The notes under the pieces are model-generated. The model was not told the origin of the DNA, ran no database searches, and saw only the letters and a program-made list of their open reading frames with translations. DNA of 64,000 bases from Serinus canaria (Eukaryota > Chordata > Aves > Passeriformes > Fringillidae), in the NCBI RefSeq assembly GCF_022539315.1, contig NC_066313.1, positions 66,591,934-66,655,933 on the forward strand. Direction: 5' to 3'. The position numbers were made by a program, and so were the translations under genes. Every line of letters begins with the position of its first letter. The stretch's first letter is position 1. Below are positions 48,012 through 61,228 of the stretch, piece after piece.

Positions 48012-51000
48012 CAAAATCACAATTTTTACAGGAGTATTTGTATCCATAGACATGAGGGGTGCAAGATCCTCAGAGATCTGATTATGAATGTGGAGTTCAA
48101 ATAAAGATCCTTTCCACGGTTTTGAAAAAACATCAAAATTATGTCTGTTACATTCTCTCAGCTCATGAACAAAAACTGAAGCAAATTAAGAGCAACAGAA
48201 GTAAAAATGACCAGCCCTCACTGCTTTGGAGTGCATATACCATGGGTAAGAATTTTAAATAAAGCCTAATGCAAGGCTAGAGAGGCTCTGGGTGGTATAT
48301 TAGCCTTTTCACATTCACTCTGTATAGCATATATTTCTACAGATCTCTGCTTCCCTCCCTCCAGGGTTTACTCTTTTTCCCACTACCCTTTTCTTTCTCT
48401 TCTTCACCTCCTTCTGCCATTTATGGATTTTGATTGACGAGAGTTAAATGGCATGAAGCCAGCCTCCAAAGCAGCAGCTGGGGCTGGCAGTCCTTCCACT
48501 TAAACATATAGGGATATCTTCAAATGCTCCATTCTGTGATAAATCAACATCCCAGCCGCCTGATGTATGAGTGATTGATAATTCCATGTGTCTGTTTTGA
48601 CCCAAAGCTGCTTTTGCCAAGACTATATCTCTCCTTCTGCTGCCCCCAGCTTCCTATTTATTGTCAAGATGTCTCTCTGTCATTTACATAGGTGCAGGTC
48701 AGTCGGGGTGGCCTTTGCTCCTCCTGGTACGCTGGTCCTGTCTCCTGTGGGCAGAGGCAGATATGGCACAGGTCAGCTGTCCACATCTGGGCTGCAGCCT
48801 TCTGAGTGATGAGCACAGCCCTTGCCCCCTGCCGTAGGTTAGAAATAACCCCTGCTTAAGCCCACGGGAGTTATTTGTGTCCCATGAGGAGGAAGCAGGG
48901 GCAAACTCCAGTAAATTTCCTGCCACTGCAGGCAGATAGGCACAGCAGGGATGAACAGTGCTGTGCGTATGCACCCGGGCTGGTACAGACAGAGCACTGC
49001 TCTGCTCTTCCAAGGTCATAACCAGCAGTGCACAGTTGGTTCTAATTAAAAAATAAAAAAGAAAAAAAGGAAAAAAACCCATTAACCAAACAATAAACCC
49101 CCGTCAAATTAGAAGTTCCTTTTTTGTTTTTGCAAAGGACAGAGTAAGTCTTACAGATTTGGACTCATCATCAAGATTTCTGAGATTTATGACTGGGCTT
49201 TGGGGGGGGTAGCACAAACAGTGCTGTTGAAACTTAGAAGAAAAGAAAGAATTATAATAGTGCTAATCATTTTTCAACTAATGAAACACATCAATTTAAT
49301 ATATTTTTAACTTTCTATATATTGTATGAGAGATTTTCCAGCTCTCATACAATAAACAGATGTCTATGAAGTAATAAAATGCAAAGTACTCTCTAGTTCT
49401 TTCAAATCTACTCACAGCTTGGTGAGAATTTGGGAAATGGCATAAGTGTACAGACTGTTTTCTCCCAGATTTTAAAAAACATCTTTGATGTTCCAGAGAA
49501 ACACACACCCCTTTCATAACACATAGGCATGTGTTAAGTTGCATATTTGCAACTTAAAAAAATGTTGAAATCTAAAATTTTGCTTACCGGTATTTTTAAA
49601 AAAAGCATCTGTCTTGAAAAAGTGCTAAAGATCAGTTTGGTAGATAGCCAGGGCAGGGATTCTTAGATAAAAACTCACCTAGTAAATATTTTGGGTTAAA
49701 TAATTGAAGCGTTCTACTATGGATTTTTAAAAACTCCTGTATCCACTGAGTTGTGCCATCTGAAAGTCCACTGCACCTTCAGGAAAGAAATCTCTGGTGA
49801 ATGGACACTCACTGTCAGGATAGTATAGCTCCACATCCATGGAAAATCTCCTCCATACTTTAGGAAGGCTGTGACTGCACCTTTGATATTTTTGCAGAAG
49901 AATTCACTTACAGAAGTGGTCCAACTCAAGGTGTCTAGGAGTGCAGTAAGAAAATCCCATCGTAGTAGTAGCCAGGCTATCCCAGCCAAGTTTAGCTATA
50001 ACCTTCAGATAGGTGAGGATGCTGCCCTACATGTCTTAACTGCACTCAGGGGCACTCTGTAAATTACTGTCCCTCTTTTCAAAAGATCAAAGTATGAATA
50101 CTTTTGTCTTGGTTTTGTAAAGTGCAGGGAAATGTGTGGCTCCTGACTCACCATATGTATGTGACACATCCATCAAAAGCAGCATCTGGGTTTAAATGAT
50201 CAGGAAGAAAACCAAATCTGTTGTCAGAGCCTGGAGGTCCTTGCAGGAGCTTATGGAAATCAACTGAATGTTATTGTTGGTCCAAATAATATATTTATTT
50301 TGCAACTTTGAGTTCTAAAACCAAGACCCATCTGGAGGGCCAGATTCACTGGTCTGCCTTGGCTGCACTGCACTGTTTGGGTGATGCAAAACATCTGTAA
50401 ACTTGAATTGACTGGGCTTGTTGGGGTTGGCTCCCTGTCGGGTTTGCAGCTGCTTCACACTGCCAGAGCAGTGCAGAAAGTCTAAGCAGACAGGTCTATC
50501 TCTTCTTGCTGCTGTGAGGCACAGGGCAGCTGAGAATCAGAGCCACTGGCAGGAAGCAAACATTATTTCTGGTGGGAAAGAATAATTATATAAGGGTGGT
50601 GGAAAAAAAAAAAAAAACAAACCATTGTTGTGTGTAATTTTAGGGAAGGGGAAGAAGCAAGTTAGTAAAAGTTCTCTGGAGAATTTTTCCAGTTTTAAAT
50701 AAAATCACAGATAGTTTCTGGCACACTGGTATGTTCTCTGCTGTTACATAGATAGTTAAAAGGAAATGGATGGATCACTTTGGGAATTAGCACCAGAATC
50801 TGTCAATGGCATTATGTTTTGACTCTTGACTGCATCCAAGAGTGGTTCCTAAGGAATATTAATATCTTTGTTGCTCCCAGGAATGTCTTGTTAGTAGGTG
50901 CCTATGTTTTATGAATGGAGACACGCAGACCAAATGTCTGCTGACAGGCAAGGACAGAAGGTGAATGTGGGGAAAAGTCACGTGCCATTTCATGGCAAAG

Positions 51001-51179
51001 GACAAACATGTTAGTACATGCATTAAAAATGAAGTAGCAGTGCACTGTGTCAGTATATATATTTTAGTTTTAGTATGAGTACAGGTTTCAAACTGCGTCA
51101 TTCTCTTCTTGGCTTTCTTTCCACATCCAGTAGCTGCTGCTCCGTAAATAGCTCCAGACCTTCCCAAAATTTACTTGCA
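48012..51179. other. Unique stretch, no gene seen
   Basis: The longest frame is 127 codons on the minus strand (48699-49082), in a GC-richer patch with no domain, signal or splice evidence. I rate it as chance. Part of 48540-48700 looks repeat-free and could be a noncoding element. Confidence 0.5.
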
Positions 51180-51690
51180 GTCTTCTCGCTGCAGGCATTG
51201 GGTCACTCATTGTTAATGAGCCTATTAGATAATAGATGTTAACTCCATTTAACACTGCAGCATTTCAGCAGAGTGCATTCCCCAGCAATGAACACAAAGT
51301 GTCACTGTGACCACACACTAATAATTCCAAGAAATATAGAAACTTTTGCCTAATTTTAAATTTATTTACTTGTCATATGTGTGCTCATTTGGAACTTCTA
51401 GCATTAATTATCTCTGCTCCAAGTTGGGCCAGTCTGGAATTCTAATTATCTTAATTTTTACAATTCATGTCTCTGAGGTCTCAGTGTACTTTGGATCTGA
51501 AGTCTAGGCTGTACATAATCAAGGGAGAAAAGAGACAGGTGGCAATATTGTACATTTCAATTGCCTTGTCTGATGTGCCCCTTTTGTAGAATAATGAACA
51601 TTGGAGAAACAAATTGGTCTGTCAGAGTCAATAACAACCCAATGCCCTGAGCTGCTGGTCACTAATGCTTCCTGTACTTAATCAATGTGC
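51180..51690. promoter_or_regulatory. Candidate conserved noncoding element
   Basis: The interval has no repeats and dense site-like words such as GCATTAATTATC (51402-51413), TTCTAATTATCTTAAT (51440-51455) and ATTTCAATTGCCTTGTCTGATG near 51556. A (CAG)5 run follows at 51728-51742. Enhancer function is inference from composition only. Confidence 0.33.
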
Positions 51691-51727
51691 TGCAGGAGAT
51701 GTTCTGTTCAAAACAGTTAAAGTTGAG

Positions 51728-51742
51728 CAGCAGCAGCAGCAG
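51728..51742. repeat. (CAG)5 microsatellite
   Basis: Five perfect CAG units, with another pair about 10 bp downstream. It is not in any supported coding frame. Confidence 0.9.
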
Positions 51743-53494
51743 ATTTGGCAGCAGGACTGGGAGAGAGAGTGAAAAAAATCCACAGGCTTGGAGTTTCCTT
51801 GTGCTAGGGAAGAGAAAAGCCAAATATAAACAATGTGCTTAAAGGAAAACCTGCAAAAAAGCAAAGCCTCACCGTCCTATTGGTAGAGAAGGAAGAGGAG
51901 GTCTTTTCTCCAAAATGAATAAACAGAAGATTTCTATAGGAAAGCATAGCAGGAAAAGACCACACTATGCATGTCCACAATTAAACCTTTAAAACAATCA
52001 ACATGAGAAGTAAGAAGTTAATAATAAACAATTTTTTTCCTTCAGTCATGATCAGAAAGCCTGAGTTACCAATGCAATTTGTGCTGGTAGTAACCTTCAA
52101 GACAGCAAATCATCATTTGAAGCAAACTGTCAGGAAAACAAAACAAATAGGGAAAATCTTGCAATGACACAGCTTTTAAATCATCTTCATAAGTAGCTTC
52201 TGAAACAATTAAGCAAGCAAACAGACAAGAAGTTCTTTGCAGGAAAAGGAAAAAAAGTAACTTATGCCTAACACACTAAATAATAATTTTTTCAATGGGT
52301 CTTATGGCACAAATCTGAACAGATGAAGGGTACTTATGATTGTGCACTCAGGAAAAAACAGAAGATCACAAGAATAGATAAAAACCCCTTTTCTTACTGA
52401 AAACTAAAGCTCAAAAGCAGCAACTTACACTTGTGAGCTATTTTCCAGAAGTACAGTTTTAGTGGTTGGAGCAGACCATTAAGGAACTTCTTTTCCCCTC
52501 TGCACCATGCCTGGACAGCATGTTGAGGGCTTCTATATTTCTTGGAAAAGAACAATAAATAAGTCTAAATCAACTTATTCCTAGGAGTTTGAAAGCATAT
52601 ATATGCAAGCTACACTTTGACTTGCATAACAGTGGGAAATATGAAGCTATCACAGAACTGAGATGGATCAGTCCTTGTCTTGAAAACCCCACAAAAAAGA
52701 AGCATAAAATGAGTTGGAACAGGGGTAGCTTGACAGGAATTAGCTTTCACAGGGAATCTCATAGAGATGTTCAGGATGGGACTGTGATAACTTTATCAGT
52801 CTGAAGTCCATTGTTTCTAGTCTAAGCTAGACACTTATGCACTCGAAATTGACTGAAATAAGTGAAGATTTTCAAAGGTTAGTTCATCCCCAGAAATTTG
52901 TACAGATTTTGTAGGATGAAAAGTACTTCTCTTTCCCCACTGAGAGCCTAATGCCATCTTTTCTGAATACTCAGGAAGTTTCTCTCTGACTTTTTCTAGT
53001 TTTACTTTAAACTGGAGTTTTTGCCTTCGTTCATATCAGACAGATTTTATGGATAAGGACAACGTTTCATGAAAATTTGCAGGGATAGTCTAGTGTTTCC
53101 CAAGGAAAAGAATAAAGATAATGAGAATTGAGTAAATTATTCTTCATATGGTGATAATTTTTAAAACTTATAAATAATTCCCGTGAGTAGTTTCTTTTCA
53201 TTGGAGCAGGACTGGGAGAGTAGATGAGAGAGTTGGATCCACAGGTCACAGAGTTTGGCAGGTATTTTGTTTTCTGAATAAAATATATATCCTGTTAAAA
53301 AAAATGTTGGGATAAGATCATATTTTAAAATTACTCACTCAAGACAAGTTTGTCTTCCAAAAATTTAAAGCACAGGAGTATAGAAGCTCTTGTGAAAGAG
53401 CTCTACAGATTTAGCTCTAGATGTATTTCTATCCCTTTATAAAAGCCTGAGGAAAAAAGGTTTCTTTTCATTAGCCACTCCTTAAGTATGATCA
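51743..53494. other. Unique AT-rich stretch, no gene seen
   Basis: No gene is visible. The 5' part of the LINE that starts to be recognisable at about 53495 may extend to the left, but I see no endonuclease motif here. Confidence 0.5.
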
Positions 53495-55440
53495 TTGTTA
53501 GTTGATTTGATAAAAAAAGAAGAAATTGTCCAAACTAACCCAATAAATTGGAAAATACTAAAGCCAAACTCTTCTCTCTGGAGAATCACAGTTATTCACA
53601 ATTATTATGCCAACTTTTGTACCTCTGAACAAACATTTAAATCCAATTCTTTCATCAGTGGTGGAATAGCAGCAGCTACAACTGACACAACAGCAGAAAG
53701 AACTGTTGCAGATTCCCAGGACAGAGAATGAAATTAAGGAAACAGTATTTGTGTTGAAAGCGGGAAAGCCTACACCCCCAATGGATTTACTGTAGAATTT
53801 TTAAATACATTTGAAAGTGAAATCATCTCAGGCTTAGAGGACTATGTCACCAAGCTTTGGAGAGGATCTCTCCCAGACTCCCACAGGGAAGTAACCCCTT
53901 TTCTGCTTTTCAAACCAGATTATGATCCTCGGGAGGGGATATCCTTTCTGTAATTAGGGTTACAGCCACAGCCCCATTTTATGGCTGATTTTGATATTCA
54001 TTTTGAAACTTCATATGACTACTCCACAAAGTCCAACAAAGTAACCAGAGAACCTGCTCCAGTCTTACAGAAATATACATTAGTATCTTATTTCTAGCCA
54101 CGGTTACAAAAACACACAGATGTACAATTTTTTGTCCACAAATGGTTAACACAAATTTCTCTTAAATTATTCAAAAGCACTATTTTCGAGGAAAAACTAC
54201 ATTTAATTTCCAGATACCATCCCACAAAAAGAAGGGGCAAGGACATTTTATCTGAGTTCCAGTAGGTTTAAACTTCAACAAATATCCTCCAACTGGAAAA
54301 GAACAAAGCAAAGCAGAAAGCTTACATTTAACCAGGCACAATGTCTCCCCACTAATGTGAGCAATGATGATGGAAAGATGGAATTTACACTCTGTATTAA
54401 TTCAGGTGAAATAAACAGTGAGCAGAACTCTTACACTATGCAGTAATTCTTATTAGGAATTTCAAAGATTCAGCAGACCAATATGCTCCCTTACTTAGCT
54501 TCGAAACATTTATGGTGGTTTTTTTACAAAAACACAATAATTAGAAGTTTCTTTCCAAGAATTATAAATGGCACTTCAGGCTGTCAAGCCTCATTTACAG
54601 ACGTATCTCCTCGTCAGTCAAAGGATCTACCTCATTTTTTGGGGCAGTAAGAAAATAGTACAGGACCTCACATCTTCATCTCATTGATGAGAATTTTCTG
54701 GTGCCATTGAAACACATGTGTGAACAGGAAAGATTTTTTTGGGAATTTGCCAAAGCCTAACCTGCCAGCACGTGCATAATGTCCTGAAGCATTTTAAAGC
54801 AGGCCAGAGAGTATCTCCTATTTGTCCACTTATTAACAGCCCTCTTTTCCCTGAGGCCCTTGGAGGCAACCTCTATTAATTGTGGAATGATTTTGACATG
54901 ATGACTCTCAAGGATATTTGTAATGAAAGAATACTTAGGCCCTTTGAGAGATTAGTGAAATATAAGCCATACACCAAAACAACACGTTTATAGATATTTA
55001 CAAATAAGACATTATCTGTGGGAGATAAATTGAGGAATTTTTGTACCCCTGAGCTCATTCCCTTCAAATGCTAGCTTTTAATTATGGATAAAGATCATGA
55101 AAAGAATCTGCACTTGATATCCTTTTAGGATGAATAAATTCAGGGGAGATAAAAGCTAAGATCAAGTGCAAAAGCAATCTGGATCAAGAATTCTCTGATG
55201 AAGAATGGATTGAGATATGTAATCAAACAAAAACAATCTCCATTAGTGGAAGATACCAAATGTTTATATTTAATGTTATTCATAGAATATGTATGACTAC
55301 AGGAAGTATGTGCTAAGTAAATAGTGACAATGATGATATATATATGAAATGTAATATTGAAAAGCAGTCTCTGCATGTGTGATAGGACTCAAAGCATTCA
55401 GCAGCTCTGACACAAGGTTGCAGAATTTTTTTCATCTGGA
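53495..55440 (+). pseudogene. L1/Tx1-like LINE ORF2 relic (reverse transcriptase plus C-terminal Cys/His region)
   Basis: This is the decayed ORF2 of a non-LTR retrotransposon outside the CR1 group. Seen in order on the plus strand: YYANFCTSE (53603-53629); QIPRTENEIKETVF (53709-53750), followed after a one-base loss at about 53781 by GFTVEFLNTFESEI (53783-53824); then a W-x-G-S-LPDS segment and a KPD block ending before TAA at 53951. These match the start of an L1-type reverse transcriptase. Further on lie NSPLF (54835), MTLKDICNERILRPFERLVK (54901-54960), RYLQIRHYLW (54992-55021, another frame), and FSDEEWIEIC (55191-55220) with a C-terminal HV followed by TGA and TAG, where the family normally has two Trp codons (TGG) near its last Cys. 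The palm and thumb interval 53950-54830 is not readable. No frame could make protein. Clade assignment rests on motif memory. Confidence 0.8.
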
Positions 55441-58400
55441 AAAAAATAACTAGTGATGAAGCCAGAATCCCTAAAATATGTTGATAAAATATGGAATGTT
55501 AGAATAATTAGACTGGAATTAAAACAGAGAAGATGATCTATAAACTACATTACCACCCATGCTTATAATAATAATAAAAAACCTCTATCTGTTAAATAAA
55601 ATAAACTCACACATTTTAAGTTAGCTTTGCTGCAGAAATACTTTTGACAGCCAGCTAAAGCCCTATAGCTTTTCTATATAGTAAACTCAATTTTCTGTAT
55701 TTGCACCTAAAAAAAAGGTCCTCATTGTTCCAGACACACAGAAATAATGACAAGATGTGAGGGATGTGGTTTAATTTGTCTGCGACTTTATTAACTGAAC
55801 TCACCTGGGAATCATTCAGCAATAACATACTCAGTGCAGGTCATCATTTCTTCTTCACTTGTTTCCACACATTTGGGGAGAGCTGTCACTCATAACAGGG
55901 ACCCCACTGCCCTCTCCTGCAAGGAAGGTAAAGAGCTGCAAAGAGGGTGCTGCCTATTTGCTGCAAGAGCCTCTCTTCTTCAGCCTCTTTAGCCAGCAGC
56001 TGCTCTTTGATTTGCTCCTAAGCCTGGTTTGTCAAGGAAGGAGATGCCCTGGGGAACAAACAGAGGTGCTGGTCACCTGCCACCAGGAAACACCAGCAAT
56101 TGTCTGGGCTGCCCTGTCCAGGTTCCCAGACATCTAATCATTCTCACAACAACCAGAAATTCAAGTGAGGAGGTGGAGCCCTCTCCCCTGGATGGCTTAT
56201 ATATCCCAATGATTGTTGTTTCTTTGTAGGAGTTCCTAGGAGGTGATCCCATCCCTGAGAACACACATCTAGCCTCTTCATAGTTCATGGACCTTCAAGG
56301 TCTTACTCACCTATTCAGACCTTTTGGTCTGATAGCTCACATCTCTCACCACTCACAAAATCATTTTCATTCACAGCACTACTTTTCAACTCCTTTCTTC
56401 CCCTCCCAGTTCCTTTTTATACCAAGTGCACTGGAAATAACTTCTGTCCATATGAGCCTCCTTTCTGGGCAATCCTATTGAACTGGTTAAAGGATTATCC
56501 AACATTCAAGACCCACCTCCCATCAGTTAATTTGTCTTTAATAATAAATAAGTTCGGACAAGGAATAAGGAGTTTGCTGTATCACCCACTGTCTTAGTCA
56601 ATGCCTGAAATCTTGCCAGTTTAAAAAGAATGAGCAGGGATACCTGCTCTGTCTTTAAAGTGAACATGTTATGTGAAAGATAATATTGAAGGAAGGATAT
56701 TCTTTTCACTGACAGGTCTCTCTACTGGCAAGTATGTTGCACATGTTGGGTTGTATATGTTCTCAAATCTACCTTTCCTGGAAGATAAAATAGGCTAAAG
56801 TACCTCACAGAAAGATTGGCATCCACAAAAGAGCTCTTCCCAGATCACATTTACTCAATGTTTAATCGGGAAAGGATTAACAGCACCTCTTTGAACACCA
56901 GGACATGGGTAACATGGACTATTTATGGAAAATTTTTGACTTCTGCTGCATGCTTACAAGTGCCTCAGTTTACCAGTGGCTGCCTGAGACTTTAACCGCA
57001 GCTGTTCTGGCACTGCTCCTTTTTCAGTTTTAGTGCTCAGCTTTGAGAGCTTACCTGGACCCTTTTATTTCCCCAGGGCTCAGTTCATGTCTTTTCCATA
57101 GATGCCTACAACCATCTGAGATGTTGAGATTTTCTGTGACATTCTGCTTCTCCAGAAAGGTAAAGGACTTCTTGTGCCACATCCATGAACTCTAAGAGGA
57201 TTCACACAACACTCTGGGGTGTCTCAAATGTACTAGGTAACTCTATTGGCAGCTGTCAGCAAGCCCCTAAAATTCAACAGTAGCATTATCTTACATGCAT
57301 TGTCTTAGTTTCATTACTCTGCTGCATGAGTCTTTATCATTGCTTTGTACAACCATAGCTTGGTGTGTCCAAGAGTGGGTATCCAATTATTGTGGTCTCA
57401 GCAATTTTCTTTGCCTTTATCCAAGAACATTGCTAACAAAAACAGGCTCTTGCTCAAGCCCCAGCCTGGAAAACGACGAGCATTCACCTGTGGGGATGTG
57501 CATCTTGCCACATGAACATTCCATGTAAGAAAAGGTCTCTCAGCAATCTCTTTTCCCTCTCTCTCTTTCTCCCCACAATGGAATCCTAGATGCTGAAACT
57601 GTAACATTTTTCTACTTAAGCTGACTTTTGCTCCTTTTCTCTTTCCATCATCTTCACAGTTGCCACGGGGCTACTGTTCGGAAGCTCTGTACTGTTCCAG
57701 AGTGGACATTGTAAGGGCTGGAACATTTCTGCCTTTTCCAGCCCACACAGGGAAAGGGAACAAAGAGTCCCATTATATTGTTAATTTAGCTTCCTTTTGT
57801 CTGTGCATGTGGAAAGATTTTTCTTGATCTGCTCAAGACCTGCTGCCTTTTCTGCACCCAGTTTCCTGAAGAGATACCTTCTGACCCTGAGCCAGAAGAA
57901 AAACAAAAATCGTTCAGCTGAAGTGTCAGCCACACTGCTTCTGCTCCTACTTGCCTACTCTCTAAGGAAAGTTTCGATTTAATTTTTCTTTGAGCCCCAC
58001 TACCACTGTGCAACAGACACCAATTCCCTCACTGCAAATCCACAGAGGACTTCAGCCAGGTCCATAGTTTATCTTCTAGGGGACCCTGAAGGCTGATGTA
58101 AGAATCATTTGCATCTGGATGCAGCTAGTAAGTTCCTCTGCTGCCTCCTTGTAGGTAGTTGCTGTATTTACTTTCTCCCAGGTGCATTGAACAAACCATT
58201 TGCTTACCATCTTCTCCTCTTCCCTTCACCTATTCCTCAGCAAGATGTCAGCTCAGGCACTATATCCCTTTCCTCTCATTTTTTCAGATAAACTCTCTTC
58301 CTCCGCTACACTTCTGCTCCCACTGAAGCTAACTGGAGACTGGCCATTTGTCCAAGCCAACAGGGAATGTGAAAGCTAAGAGCAAAGCCTAATGAAGCTT

Positions 58401-59429
58401 GGAGAGAACAACCATGTTGTGCCTAATTGCATTCAGGATTTTTCAAGCATTTGCCTTCCTAACTCACACTGCATGAGCAAATTCATTGGAGGCATGCTCT
58501 GCTGACTGATGCACCAGTTACAGCTTACACACAGGTTTCCATCTAGGGCTGCCTTCTGACCTGGACATTTGTGACAGAGAGAGCACACACACACACTGGC
58601 TTACCAGCAGCCCACTTGCAAAGCTCCCAGAAATAGGAAACCTTCTACTGCTGCCTGTGCAGTTTGGATGAAGTCCCAGAGCAGACATTTACAACTGACA
58701 TAGCATTGCTCACAATTTACTCTGCTCCTTGGCCAGGCTCTGAGATCTTTTTTGCCCTGAGAGATTGTAGGGGAACATGGTTTTCTTCTTCCTCTGAGAT
58801 CTTTAATTCTGTTTAACAAAGGGATTGGCTAGAAATCTGCCAGCACAAAAAGATGAGTAAAATGCTGCACTTGTCCAACGAGAATACCAGAGAGCTCTGA
58901 AGAAATGCTAGGGGTCTCCCAATATCTATTTATGTTGAATGTGCCCATGGCATTCATAATGTACAATAAATAAGAGCAGTCATTCCAAAACACCATAATA
59001 AAATGTTCACAACTTGAAAGTAAATACTAGTCAAAATTATTTGCTGCATTATTACGCTCACGCAAAGGTATTTGTAATTGGTGCCATAATCAAAATTCTT
59101 TATTAAATATATAATGGTTTTTTATAAGATGACCCTCCAAATAGAAAAGGTTTGTGTTGATCCACTGGAATTGTTTTGCTGTGAAATAAAAATGTTAAGA
59201 ACTCATTTCCAAAGGATGAGAAATGGGAGGCAGCAACCCCTTTTTTCTTTTTTCTTTTTTAATAATGCTTAATTCCTGCTACATGAACTAAATAGATAAG
59301 GCTGCAAGCAGCTGCTCCCCACCAAAACACTTCACAGTTACATGATAAAATGTAGGTGATAACATTGCAGTGCTGTAAAACAAGGTTGTAGAAACGTGGG
59401 CATGTACTGACAAATTTGCCTTTAAATCT
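55441..59429. other. Unique stretch, no gene seen
   Basis: There is no gene, RNA or named transposon. CT-rich sequence at 57500-58350 yields several short frames on both strands. A short CA run lies near 58584-58597. Confidence 0.5.
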
Positions 59430-59730
59430 TCTTTGCTAATATTTATAGGCATGAAATCTTAAAGCACCTTTAATGTTCCTATAATCCTGCCCATTTGACA
59501 GCTTTTACATAATTTTATAGGGAAAGGTGACCTGATCATCCCAGGCTGTTGACAGTGCAGCTGAAATGGCCCTCCAATAAATGAAGCAGGATTATCCAGA
59601 CACTATGGCAAACAACAGCTCATAATATGCATCAAGAAATTTCCATAGCACATTGGATCTTTGTCTTCAATGACACACGGATCATGACGGGATTTCAAGA
59701 ACACATTTCCCTAGACACCTGATAAGTTTT
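59430..59730. promoter_or_regulatory. Candidate conserved noncoding element
   Basis: The interval is repeat-free, with a POU-like block (CATAATATGCATCAAG, 59621-59636), TTTGACAGCTTTTAC and GGTGACCTGATCATCCC, and CG dinucleotides close together near 59678-59690. It resembles a vertebrate enhancer but is untested. Confidence 0.3.
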
Positions 59731-61057
59731 AACATAAAACTATAGCATAAAAGGCTCCCTTCAGATAGGTTCTGTTTTCCATATTAGAAAGAAATTGCTT
59801 TCAGTCTGAAAAACTAGAGGCATAGTTTTAAGCTGAATTATCATGTTAACTTATACTGCTCAGTGTAGCTGTGTTCCCTGACACTTTGAATCTTTGAATA
59901 CTTTTATGAGTTTATTCAGTTAAAATTATAAAACATTAGAAAATTTTTTTTTTTGCTGTGGTAAAAGTCACTATTGACAACAAACAAATCTTGATGAAAT
60001 CTGTGATAAAACTATGCAGAAGTTTTTTCTGAAGCTCTCATGTTTCTCCATAAAACACCTTGCACTAAATGCTAGCTATATGCCTCCTAGGTTTACGTGT
60101 TAATGTCAAGAAAAGGTTTTGATGCCTGCTGCCAATTCATACCATAGGTACCATGTGCTATAAATTTAGTTTATATTGGGGTAATTAACAGTGACATGGC
60201 CAGATTGTATTAATACCTCTGCTCCTATTGCTTAGCCTAGGTACTTTACAATTTGAATGCCACAAAATATCAATACTGATGCTTTATGGCATCATGCCAG
60301 AGCAGCCTGAGGACAAGCAAAGTAGAATTGGTTGACAGTTTTTGTTCGAGCATAGAGTTTGTTTGGTCTCATAAGACATTTATGAGGTCAATTGGATGTC
60401 ATTTAGAATATCAGGAGAGAAACACATTTAAACTACACACCATGTCCCACTAGGAGGACAGAACTCTGTGAGCAAATACTAAAAAGGCATTGTGAGCGCT
60501 GCAGAGATAAGAAAGAAAAAAAGACTGGGCTAAGGTTGAAAAAAAGGGATCTTCCCCAGAGTAATAACTGTCCCTTTGACAATCCCCTGAAAGAAGTTAG
60601 GCAAAAAGAAAAACAAAACCACATGCAAACACAAAAAAGCTTTGAAAACAGCAAACATTAATTTTCCCTTAAAATAAAGTTTGTACTGATGATAGAGATG
60701 CTTACTCAAGACTTAACAGAGGACTAAGACCCTGGAACACCTAGGGAAAAGCTCTCAGTGTGTGTTTTCCAGAATTTTCCTTGGCATCAGAATAATAATG
60801 AACACTGATAAAATGAAAAAAATAAAAGAACACCCAGTTACTAGACCGGAATTTTCTGTCATTAATCTGATATATGTCCTCACAGAAAAGTATTGTTTTG
60901 TTCCGTGTCTTCATTTTCCTTCTGTTAAAAAATAGAGTGAGTGGTATTTAAGTACATTTTGAGTACTCTGACAATTCCATGTTCATAAGAGACAAATGTA
61001 ATAACATACATTAGCATTGGCTGTTATAAAAAGACAGCTGTCAAATTCTATTGGTGA
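59731..61057. other. AT-rich stretch, no gene seen
   Basis: Nothing coding is recognisable. The minus frame at 60433-60654 (73 codons, Phe/Leu-rich) arises from an A-rich plus strand. Confidence 0.5.
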
Positions 61058-61228
61058 TTTTTAAAGACCATCTAGTTCCAAGGTTTCTGCCATGGGCAGG
61101 GACACTTGCTCAAGGTCCCATCCATCCTGACCTTGAACATGTTCAGTAATGGGACATCCACAGCTTTTCTGGGCAACTTGTTCCAGTGCTTCACTATGCT
61201 TATAAAAGTTATCCAAGACTTGTGGGCT
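61058..61228 (-). mobile_element. CR1 LINE 3'-end fragment, minus strand
   Basis: The plus strand reads 'gaccatctagttccaagg', 'ctgccatgggcagggacac', 'catcctgaccttgaacatgt', 'gggacatccacagcttttct', 'gggcaacttgttccagtgct', the reverse complement of the CR1 3' region. Its outermost terminus (left end) has decayed. The insertion is short and 5'-truncated. Confidence 0.94.

Noticed and set aside
48699..49082. 127-codon minus frame as a gene
   Set aside because: No domain, signal, splice context or neighbouring exon. A GC-richer patch lowers stop frequency.
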